DNA of 64,000 nt, taken from Capra hircus (Eukaryota > Chordata > Mammalia > Artiodactyla > Bovidae). Shown in pieces: positions 55,650 through 64,000 of the stretch. Each line of letters begins with the position of its first letter. The first letter of the stretch is position 1. Under the pieces are notes generated by a model, which did not search any database, was not told the DNA's origin, and saw nothing but the letters and a program-made list of their open reading frames with translations. The translations under genes were made by a program, and so were the position numbers. The DNA lies in the NCBI RefSeq assembly GCF_001704415.2, contig NC_030811.1, positions 78,634,069 to 78,698,068 on the forward strand, in the 5' to 3' direction.

Positions 55650-56284
55650 TTCAGTTCAGCCCAATCACTCAGTCATGTCCAACTCTTTGTGACCCTGTAA
55701 ACTGCAGCATGCCAGGCCTCCCTGTCCATCACCAACTCCCGGAGTTCACTCAAACTCATGTCCATTGAGTTGGTGATGCCATCCAGCCATCTCATCCTCT
55801 GTTGTCCTCTTCTCCTCCTGCCCCCAATCCCTCCTAGCATCAGAATCTTTTCCAATGAGTCAACTCTTTGCATGAGGTGGCCAAAGTATTGGAGTTTCAG
55901 CTTTAGCATCAGTCCTTCCAAAGAACACATACATGACAACTGGCAAAACCATAGCCTTGACTAGACGGACCTTTGTTGGCAAAGTAACGTCTCTGCTTTT
56001 CAATATGCTGTCTAGGTTAGTCATAACTTTGCTTCCAAGGAGTAAGCGTCTTTTAACTTCATGGCTGCAGTCACCATCTGCAGTGATTTTGGAGCCCTCC
56101 GAAATAAAGTCTGACACTGTTTCCACTGTTTCCACTGTTTCCCCACCTATTTCCCATGAAGTGATGGGACCAGATGCCATGATCCTACTTTACTGAATGT
56201 TGAGCTTTCGGCCAACTTTTTCACTCTCTCTTTCACTTTCCTCAAGAGGCTTTTTAGTTCCTCTTCACTTTCTGCCATAAGGGT
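55650..56284 (-). mobile_element. BovB LINE 3' end, minus strand, inner copy
   Basis: Starts 'tcagttcagcccaatcactc' and ends near 'cttctgccataagggt'. An internal deletion of about 160-170 bp joins 'aagaacac' to 'atacatgac' near 55926-55935. Remnant RT frames are at 55673-55939 and 55860-56180 (minus). Confidence 0.9.
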
Positions 56285-56440
56285 GCCATGATCTTAGTTT
56301 TCTGAATGTTGAGCTTCAAGCCAACTTTTTCACTCTCATCAAGAGGCTATTCAGTTCTTCTTTACTTTCTGCCATAAGGGTGGTGTCCTCTGCATATCTG
56401 AGATTATTGATATTTCTCCCAGCAATCTTGATTCCAGCAA
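56285..56440 (-). mobile_element. BovB LINE, outer copy (second piece)
   Basis: 'gccatgatcttagttttctg' to 'cagcaatcttgattccagca' continues the outer copy into the YADD region ('tctgcatatctgagattatt' is its complement). Confidence 0.88.
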
Positions 56441-56528
56441 ATGCTATAGTGGTTTTAAAAAATATTTTTAAATCAAGTCTATAAATTTTTAGTCAACTGG
56501 AGTCCATTAGTATTTCTCATAATGAATT

Positions 56529-56552
56529 TTATATATATATATATATATATAT
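56529..56552. repeat. (AT)n microsatellite
   Basis: About 12 AT units. Confidence 0.95.
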
Positions 56553-56837
56553 GGATTTGTATCTAAATATTTTATTTTCTGTTTTTTAATTGTCCTCCAT
56601 TTACTCTTTCTTTCTTTTCTTATCTTATTTTATATTTGTCAACTCAACTCATTTTTTTTTCCATTCACTAGGGTTAGTAGATTCATATGATGGTCTAAGA
56701 TTTTTTTAGCAAATCCCTGGGTAACAATGACATGAGTACTTTGCAAGGTCTAGAGTTAATTAATATCTTTACCCTTCTTTTGAATAATACAGTAAAATTA
56801 CTCTAATTCCATTCATCCATTTCCATCTTAGTTAGTT

Positions 56838-57208
56838 AGTCAGTTAGCTCAATCGCTCAGTCATGTCCGACTCTTTGCAAACCCATGAATCGCAGCACGC
56901 CAGGCCTCCCTGTCCATCACCAACTCCCAGAGTTCACTCAGACTCATGTCCATCGAGTCTGTGATGCCATCCAGCCATCTCATCCTCTGTCGTCCCCTTC
57001 TCCTCCTGCCCCCAATCCCTCCCAGCATCAGAGTCTTTTCCAATGAGTCAACTCTTCACATGAGATGGCCAAAGTACTGGAGTTTCAGCTTTAGCATCAT
57101 TCCTTCCAAAGGAATCCCAGAGCTGATCTCCTTCAGAATGGACTGGTTGGATGTCCTTGCAGTCCAAGGGACTCTCAAGAGTCTTCTCCAACACCACAGT
57201 TCAAAAGC
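56838..57208 (-). mobile_element. BovB LINE 3' end, minus strand
   Basis: 'agctcaatcgctcagtcatg' to 'ccaacaccacagttcaaaag'. It abuts a plus-strand partial SINE. The preceding 'gttagttagtcagttag' may be an expanded tail. Confidence 0.93.
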
Positions 57209-57330
57209 ACCAGGAGAAGGAAGTGTATACCCACACCAATATTCTTGCCTGGGAAATTCCCTAGACAGAGGAGCCTGGTAGGCTATAGTCCGTTGGGGTG
57301 CACAGAGTCAGACACAACTAAGTGACTGAG
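57209..57330 (+). mobile_element. Partial Bov-tA SINE (tail half), plus strand
   Basis: 'ccaggagaaggaagtgtata', 'cagaggagcctggtaggcta', 'cagagtcagacacaactaag'. The tRNA-like head is absent, and the break coincides with the BovB edge. Confidence 0.88.
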
Positions 57331-57426
57331 AACATGTTTCCATCTTATGATATATTTTAATTCTGTTACATCATATCATATTGATTGTATTGTTATTATT
57401 GTTTTTTAAAAATTGTTTCAAGCTAC

Positions 57427-57620
57427 ATTCAGATGGTAAAGAATCTGCCTGCAATGGAGAAGACCCAGATTCGATCCCTGAGTTGGGAAGTTCCCCTGGG
57501 GAAGGAAAGATCAACTGTCTCCAATATTCTTGCCTGGATAATTCCATGGACAGAGAAGTCTGGTGGGCATAGTCCATGTGGTCACAAAGAGTTGAAAACA
57601 ACTAAGCAACTAACACAACA
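57427..57620 (+). mobile_element. Bov-tA SINE, plus strand, diverged head
   Basis: 'agatggtaaagaatctgcct', 'cagattcgatccctgagttg', 'gttcccctggggaaggaaag', tail 'agttgaaaacaactaagcaa'. Confidence 0.9.
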
Positions 57621-57673
57621 TGTGTTTTTCAATTTACCACACGGTTTTTACTTTCTTTATTCTTCTTTGACAT

Positions 57674-57868
57674 GGAAGTATTAGTTGCTCAGTCATGTGT
57701 GACTCTGCGACCTCATGAACTATAGCTTGCCAGGCTCCTCTGTCCATGGAGGTTCTCCAGGCGAGACCATTGGAGTGGGTTGCCATTGCCTTCTCCAGGG
57801 GATCTTCCTGACCTAGGGATTGATCTAGGTCTCACACATTTCAGACAGATTCTTTACTGTTTAAGCTA
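57674..57868 (-). mobile_element. Bov-tA SINE, minus strand
   Basis: 'gttgctcagtcatgtgtgac', 'ccattgccttctccagggga', 'tcttcctgacctagggattg' and the weak reversed head 'ttctttactgtttaagcta'. It faces the plus-strand SINE at 57427-57620, separated by about 50 bp. Confidence 0.91.
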
Positions 57869-57959
57869 TTATTCTTCTTTACTTTTCTACATCTCAGCCA
57901 TTTTTCTTGTGTTTAAACAACATCCTTTCATATTTTTATTTAATAAAAGTCGACTACAG

Positions 57960-58600
57960 TAAGCCCCTTTAAGTTTTTCCATCTTCTTTTGGTCTGAAGA
58001 TATCTTTATTTGGCCCTTGTCCCTGAGTGGTAGTTTCATTATGTATAGTATTCTAAGTTGACAGGTAATTTCTCACAGAACTTTATATCATTACCTTGCC
58101 TTTGACTATCATATTACTCTTATTTCTCTACTCTCTATGTGTCTATCCTTTGATGATAATCTGGGTTTTCAAAAAATATTTTTATTGCTGTCTTTGTCTT
58201 TTTTTAATTTTTATTTTTTGGTTTCACCATGATATGTCAAAGTGTATTTCTTTGTTTATTGAGACTTTCAGGATTTTTTAATCTGTGGAAGAAAAATGTT
58301 ATGAAGAGTAAAAAATTCTATCATTGACTCCAAATTCTGTCTTTCATTTATTCTTTTTCTCTTCTGTTTCTCTCTCTCTCTGTATATATATTTGACCTAG
58401 TAGTGAACTTCATGAAATATTGTTTGTATATTTTCCATTCTGTATTGTCAATGTATCTTTTTATTTTATATTCATCATTATTTACTTATATTTACAGTGA
58501 GCTCCCTTTTTTTGAACTATGAAATATTTCTTTGTATCACCATCCAGTTACTAAATCTCTTCATTTGTATAACCTGGTATTTAAATGATCAATATTTTTA
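57960..58600 (-). mobile_element. Old L1 (L1M-type) 3' region, minus strand
   Basis: 'gtattctaagttgacaggta' and 'tcaccatgatatgtcaaagt' resemble the reversed 3' UTR of old L1s. Possibly part of the same old L1 as 54620-55073. A CT-rich run sits at about 58370-58382. Confidence 0.6.
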
Positions 58601-58948
58601 AAAATATTGAGGCATAATTTACCAATGGTAAGATTTTTTTTGTTTATAGTTTTAGGAAGTTTTAAAAATGCATAGAAACACCTAAGCATCAAATTATCAA
58701 GAGATAAATAGCTCCATCACTCAAAAAAAAAGCTCTCATGCCTCTTTGTAGACACTGCTCTTCATTCCCACCACCTTGAAACTATCTGAATTAAATTACA
58801 AGTGTCTTTTATTGATTAAAAATATTTTTTCTATTATTTCTAGAAGTAGACTGATTTTTTAAATTTATTCAAATCTGTTTGATGTTTAAATTTAATGTCT
58901 GATGGCTTTGATGAATTTTCATGCTTGGGTTTTTTTCTTCAACTCTAC
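58601..58948. other. Intergenic DNA, no gene seen
   Basis: AT-rich, no repeat recognised. Confidence 0.5.
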
Positions 58949-59072
58949 TGTGGTTTATTCGCTAAGTCAATTTCTGACTCTTCTGACCCCATGGACTGTA
59001 GCCCACCAGGCTCCTCTGTTCATGGGATTTCCCAGGCAGGAATACTGGAGTGGGTTGTCGTTTCCTTCTCAA
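58949..59072 (-). mobile_element. Partial Bov-tA SINE, minus strand
   Basis: 'tgaccccatggactgtagcc', 'caccaggctcctctgttcat', 'ggaatactggagtgggttgt'. The head part is missing. Confidence 0.9.
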
Positions 59073-59089
59073 GTATATTAAACATGGGA

Positions 59090-59985
59090 ATTTTATTTTA
59101 TTAAACTTTTTATTTTTATGCAGGTGAATAACAAAGGGACCCAGCCATACATATGCATGTGTCCATTCTCCCAGAAATTCCCCTTCCATCTGGGCTATCA
59201 CATAATGTTGAGCAGAGTTCCCTGTGTTATACAGTAGGTCTTTGTTAGTTATCCAGTTTAAATATAGCCGTGTGTACCTGTCTCTCCTAAAATCCCTATC
59301 CCTTCTTCTCATCATTCCCCCCAGCAACCACAAGTCCATTCTCTAGGTATGCATGTCTGTTTCTATTTTGTAAATAAGTTCATTTGTATCATGTCTTTTT
59401 AGATTCTGCATATAAGGGATGTCATGCAATGGTTCTACTTCTTGGTCTGATTTACTTAACTCAGTATGACAATCTCTTGGTCCATCCATGTTGCTGAAAT
59501 GACATTATTTCATTCTTTTGGTTGATTAAGTCATATTCTGTTGTATAAATGTACCACATCTTCTTTATCCATTTCTCTTTCAGTGACATTTAGGTTGCTT
59601 CCTTGATTTGGCTGTTGTAAACAGTACTCCAATGAATGCTGGAGTGTATGTGTCCTTCAGGCCATGTTTTTCTCCAGATAAATGCCCAGGAGTGGGATTG
59701 CAGGATCATACAGTAGCTCTACTTTTAGTTTTTTGAGGAACTTCCATATTGTTCTCCAGAGTATCTGTACTATTCCCACTAATAGTGTAGAATAGTTCTC
59801 TTCTCTCCATATCCTCTCTAGCATTTATGGTTTGCAGTTTTTGATGATGGCCATTTTGAATGGTGTGAAGTGATATCTCATTGTAGTTTTGATTTGCATT
59901 TCTCTAATAATTAGCACTGTTGAACATCTTGTCATGTGCCTCTTGGCCATCTATAGTCTTCTTTGGAGAAATGTCTATTTAGTGA
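59090..59985 (-). mobile_element. Ruminant L1 3' region, minus strand, longest L1 copy of this kind
   Basis: Nearly 900 bp reversed: 'agttccctgtgttatacagt', 'tctattttgtaaataagttc', 'gtgacatttaggttgcttcc', 'gatgatggccattttgaatg', 'gcctcttggccatctatagt'. It reaches the 3' part of ORF2. No open frame on the coding strand survives. Confidence 0.9.
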
Positions 59986-60004
59986 ATTATCCTCTTGTAT
60001 CAAT

Positions 60005-61362
60005 AGGGCACGGAGGTAAGAAAATGGGATTATTTCCAAAATGTCATTTCTAGGCTTGAAATTTAACTGTGTATTTGTATAGAAAAATCTTAATAGAATT
60101 AAGTAGGGATTAAGTAGGGTGTATTAAAGTATTTGATTAAAAACTCAAGTCAACCACATAAATCTGCTATGAAATTTTATCCAACAACAAAATGAAACAG
60201 GATGGCAAAACTTACAATTTTCTTGAATTGCCATAGAATCTGATCCCAGCGTTCTGGTTTCCAGTTTCTCTAGAAGAGATGGTTAATTCAGTTGTAAAAC
60301 TCTTTAATATTGGCAAATCAGTCTCTCAGTTTAAAAGCTGTATAGATGATGAGAATGTGCAGTAGCAACAGCCTAATACAGGAAGTGGAGAATGAGAATT
60401 TAAGACGCAGGAATTGATGCATAAAAGCAACTATAGCTCCTGAGCAGACATAAACCTCAACCATGTCGTAAATAAAGATATTCTAAATAAGGTCCTCCGT
60501 TTAAAAACAATTATACTTTATTTGATTAAGCCTAATTCAAATGCAGCCAAATTTACTTGGCTTGATATTTACTTTACTAAAAGAGTTCAATAGTTTAGCA
60601 CGTATTTACCTATTATTTTGAGCTTTGGAACCATGTAAGACCTGAGGCATCATGATTTTTTGTTGTCATTTTTGTTTTTTGCTTTTCTGGGTAAAACTTT
60701 AGCTGATTTGTATTCACAAAGGCTTATGACAACAAACTGTTTAGGTCATTGTGCTGTATATTGGCCTCTATCTTATACGTTTTTCGTCTGTCCTCATGAC
60801 TTTCAATCATGATGACTATACAATTTGGACATAGTTTCTCATAATTGATTTGAGGATGAGATTAATTTTCATGAAACTTTTGGCTTAAATAGTGCTATCC
60901 TAAAACGAGATGCATTTTAGTGATCACAATTTGTCATCTACACACTCTTTGTGTTTTAAGTACAGTCATTTAATTTTTTCTATCATAAATGGCTAAAATA
61001 TAAAATCCATTCTGCTTTGAAAAGAGTGACTGAAGCTATTTCTGTATATAAAGCACTTTTGCCAAAATGTGCTGTATTCCTGAAACAAGCTTTTATTATT
61101 TGCTGACTCACATTCTATAATAATTTATCTGAAGTACTTTTGATTTGTTTTTATAAATATTGTGTTCTTATTTTGAAAATATTTAGCATGTTAGAAAATT
61201 TTCTATTTAAAAATTAATGTAATGGCCCTTCAAAGAGGGTTTTGTTTGAGTAACTAATTATGAAACCTGCTCTCTGTACTCAAGCAAGCATTTGAGAACA
61301 AGTTATAGCATGGTTGTGAACATTGTCAAGTGGTTAAAGTAGCCAAGGTAATTATATGCACT
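60005..61362. other. Repeat-poor intergenic stretch, no gene seen
   Basis: About 1.35 kb without recognised repeats or exons. Contains mixed sequence such as 'gaagtggagaatgagaattt'. Confidence 0.5.
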
Positions 61363-61370
61363 AAAGGAAA

Positions 61371-61917
61371 TGCTGCTGCTGCTGCTGCGTGCTTCAGTCG
61401 TGTCCGACTCTGTGCGACCCCATCAGCCAACCAGGCTCCTCCATTCCTGGGATTCTCCAGGCAAGAATACTGGAGTGGGTTTCCATTTCCTTCTCCAATG
61501 CATGCATGCATGCTAAGTTGCTTCAGTTGTGTCCGACTCTGTGCGACCCTATGGACAGCAGCCCACCAGGCTCCTCTGTCCACAGGATTCTCCAGGCATG
61601 AATAATGGAGTGGGTTGCCACTTCCTTCTCCAAGATAAAGACTGCTGCTGCTGCTGCTGCTAAGTTGCTTTATAGTGTCTGACTCTGTGTGACTCCATAG
61701 ACGGCAGCCCACCAGGCTCCCCCGTCCCTAGGATTCTCCAGGCAAGAACACTGGAGTGGGTTGCTATTTCCTTCTCCAGTGCATGAAAGTGAAAAGTGAA
61801 AGTGAAGTCGCTCAGTCATGTGCGACTCTTAGCGACCTCATGGACTGCAGCCTACCAGGCTCCTCCGCCCATGGGATTTCCCAGGCAAGAGTACTGGAGT
61901 GGGTTGCCATTACCTTG
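61371..61917 (-). mobile_element. Four-unit Bov-A array (two Bov-A2 dimers)
   Basis: Four Bov-A units in the same orientation: about 61371-61497 (with (GCT)n tail), 61498-61637 (linked by 'gcatgcatgcatgc'), 61643-61783 (second (GCT)n tail) and 61784-61917 (linked by 'gaaagtgaaaagtgaaagtg'). The last two form a typical Bov-A2 dimer. The outer flanks share 'aggaaatg' (61365-61372 and 61918-61925), which suggests one integration event or a nested pair. No tRNA-like head is seen. Confidence 0.9.
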
Positions 61918-62321
61918 AGGAAATGAGTGGTGTTAAATTTGGAAGAGGAAAGTCAAGAGCATTAGCAATGTGAAATTTAAACTTTTGCTTTACTTAACAC
62001 GTCAAGGTAAAGATGTCAAAAGCAGTTCAAGCAGTTTTGTTTCATTCTTTTTAATCGCCAGGGAAAGTAGGTTAATTTTAAAACTCTGTTAATGCTAGCC
62101 TGGTGCATGAAAGTCAATAAATCTCTGCTGAATGTATTAGCCTGTAAATGTAATCTGTGTTGTCTTAACCCAGTCATGTGATTGGTAAATGAATTATCTC
62201 TTGATAAGAACATACATAGAAAAGTACTTTGCACATAATAAGTTGTAAGTTTTATGATTTATCAAATTAAAATTCTCTGTCTCACAGTGACAAATTCAGG
62301 GTTGACTCATGTCCACTTAGT

Positions 62322-62545
62322 ACTTCCCAGATGGCCCAAGTGGTAAAAGACTTGCCTGTCAATGCAGGAGACATAAGACACTTGTGTTTGATCCCTATGT
62401 CAGGTAGATCCCCTGGAGGAGAACATAGCAAACACTTCAGTCTTCTTGCCTGGAGAATCTCACTGAGAGAGGAGCCTGGTTGCTATGGTCCATAGGGTCT
62501 CAAAGAGTTGGACACGACTGAAACGATTTAGTACACATGCACATA
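62322..62545 (+). mobile_element. Bov-tA SINE, plus strand
   Basis: 'acttcccagatggcccaagt' (head), 'gtcaatgcaggagacataag', 'gtagatcccctggaggagaa', tail 'ttggacacgactgaaacgat' with a trailing 'acacatgcacat'. 'ttagtac' occurs on both sides (62317-62323, 62528-62534), a possible short duplication. Confidence 0.9.
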
Positions 62546-62559
62546 TGACGACTTTAAAA

Positions 62560-63185
62560 AAATATGAAGGTTGAGAGTTATCTTTTATTTGGTGGGAATT
62601 TTTTGGACTTCAAGACTGGGTGACAGAATCTCAAATAATCCTGAGAGAATTGTTCTGAGGAGGCAAGGGAGGGAGCCAGGTTATATAGGAGTTTTACAAC
62701 AAGGAGCAGGTAGTCTGAATGTGAAAATATTGTTGTTAATTAAAGAAAACCAGATATGTAAGTTAGGGAGTTTAGCACTTCTCTTTGTATGGGAAGATGC
62801 AAACGTCTGCACTCTGGAATCTTTCCTTTGATATGTACCTCAGCTATCTGGGGCCAGTGTTCTGTTCTTCAGAATGCTGTATTTCCTCAGGGCTCACCAT
62901 GCACACTGACTGCAGTCTGATGGCTACTAGACGGCAGCTATTCTTTCTGTCCTGAGTTCCCTGAGGGCTCGCCACCTCACCATGGGCTGTAGCAGCAATT
63001 GCTGGTGAAATATAACATTCTTTGTTTACTGATATGGCAAGGAATAATCCATTAATCACTCATTTCTTGAACTCCTTGGACCGTGTACGTATGCATCCTT
63101 GATGTTCCTGTTCTGACTTTCATTCTTTATCAAATCTTGGACTCCTGGTGACTAGAGAACATATCTCCTTGAAGAGGTTGGATAT
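62560..63185 (-). mobile_element. Endogenous retrovirus LTR, minus strand
   Basis: On the minus strand a TATA-like 'ctatataa' (complement at about 62682-62689) is followed about 95 bp downstream by AATAAA (complement at 62583-62588). Recognisable body: 'ggttgagagttatcttttat', 'taattaaagaaaaccagata', 'cctcagctatctggggccag'. No retroviral genes attached. It may extend a little to the right. The 86-codon plus frame (62571-62831) is antisense chance. Confidence 0.68.
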
Positions 63186-64000
63186 TTTAAGAACAGTTCA
63201 CACTCAGCAAAAGTTTTTTCCTACTATTCAGCTACTTTTTTCTTGTAAAGTTTTACATTTATTAATACATATGTCAGCTTCTTTGAACCTACTCCCCTGA
63301 ATGCAGTATCTAAAGTAATCATGACACCCCAGTGCTTTATTATGTATATATTTTTTATTTCCCAGAGCTTAGTGTCATCTGATATTATTATGTTTATTTA
63401 TTTTACATCTTCTTTCTCTTCTATCTATACAAGTTTGCTTATCTTACTCATCATTAGAGTTTCAGAAGTGCGTTGGCATGTAATGGGCACTAAATGTATA
63501 TTCATTAAGCATATGCTTGTGCCCTTAATATGTGCAATCACCTTGAGATAACAAGAAAGCACAGTTCCCTAAAAAAGGCATCCACTGAAACACTTTCCTT
63601 TTATATAATTTGTAACTCTTCTAATGGAGTTTCATACAGCAAAGGGAAAAATACTTATTCATTTATGTGTATAGGTGTTTATCTTAATTCTAAGAATTTG
63701 CATTAGCAAGATTTGACTTTGGACTGATTTAAGCAGTGCCTTTGAAGAATATCTAAGATTTTACCTATTAGAGACAAGTGGGGAACTACCTTTTCCTGCA
63801 TAGATAGCATGCAGTTTGAATATGGGAAATATTAAGGTATGGAAGAAAATTGGTTTCATCACGTGGCAGTAACAAACACTTTATAAAAAGAGGAAATTAT
63901 TTTGATGACTATAAATTGCAGCTTAGCAAACTAGAAGCAGACTGCTCAATATAACATAAGCTAAATAATAAAACAATATAATTGAATATTTAATAAGCAT
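63186..64000. other. AT-rich intergenic DNA to the window end, no gene seen
   Basis: No repeat or exon recognised. Confidence 0.5.

Noticed and set aside
61326..61712. 128-codon minus-strand frame with poly-Ser and poly-Ala
   Set aside because: The runs are translations of the GCT repeats in Bov-A tails.

Overview
The window is intergenic DNA from a pecoran ruminant (cattle, sheep, goat or a relative). The diagnostic signs are BovB (RTE-clade) LINEs, Bov-tA and Bov-A2 SINEs, CHR-type tRNA-derived SINEs and ruminant L1 3' ends, all read directly from the sequence. No intact cellular protein-coding gene, rRNA gene or tRNA gene was found. The longest open frames are reverse-transcriptase remnants of BovB or antisense shadows of repeats. 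There is one U6 snRNA pseudogene and one unrecognised decayed frame (29363-29760, minus) that may be an old coding fragment.

Layout. 1-2888 is mostly unique AT-rich DNA with one Bov-tA. 2889-8992 is an old plus-strand BovB split by a near-full-length minus-strand BovB (about 4487-7920). 9034-11330 holds a Bov-tA, then an L1 3' end broken up by another Bov-tA and a BovB and ending in an inverted piece. 11331-14042 is unique. 14043-15139 holds a BovB 3' end, an 86-bp-arm near-perfect hairpin and a Bov-tA. 15594-17036 is a U6 + T-rich + L1 composite bounded by one pair of target-site duplications. 18640-21600 is an old antisense L1 with a younger L1 tail and a 5'-inverted BovB nested in it. 22369-27516 carries BovB ends, SINEs, two CHR SINEs and an L1 end.

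27517-31140 is unique DNA plus an old L1 with a MER3-like insertion. 31146-34712 contains two BovB copies in opposite orientation, an L1 end and SINEs. 34713-39210 is older sequence with an unrecognised repeat present twice. 39222-41283 has SINE fragments, two LTRs in opposite orientation and a MER2-like fragment. 43085-45655 is a MaLR-type LTR split by a Bov-tA, followed by a 5'-inverted BovB whose junction creates a 409-codon open frame. 46418-47300 holds SINE and BovB ends. 49035-49439 is a solo LTR with TG/CA ends and a 5-bp duplication. 51688-53400 and 54095-59985 are dense mosaics of BovB, Bov-tA, L2 and L1. 61371-61917 is a four-unit Bov-A array, and 62322-63185 holds a Bov-tA followed by a minus-strand LTR.

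The functional relationship visible here is parasitic. BovB supplied the reverse transcriptase and its 3' tail is shared by the Bov-tA/Bov-A SINEs, while L1 probably mobilised the U6 chimera. Every reverse-transcriptase frame I examined is broken. Family names come from recognition of consensus features without a database search, and boundaries are generally good to about 5-20 bp unless a target-site duplication is cited.
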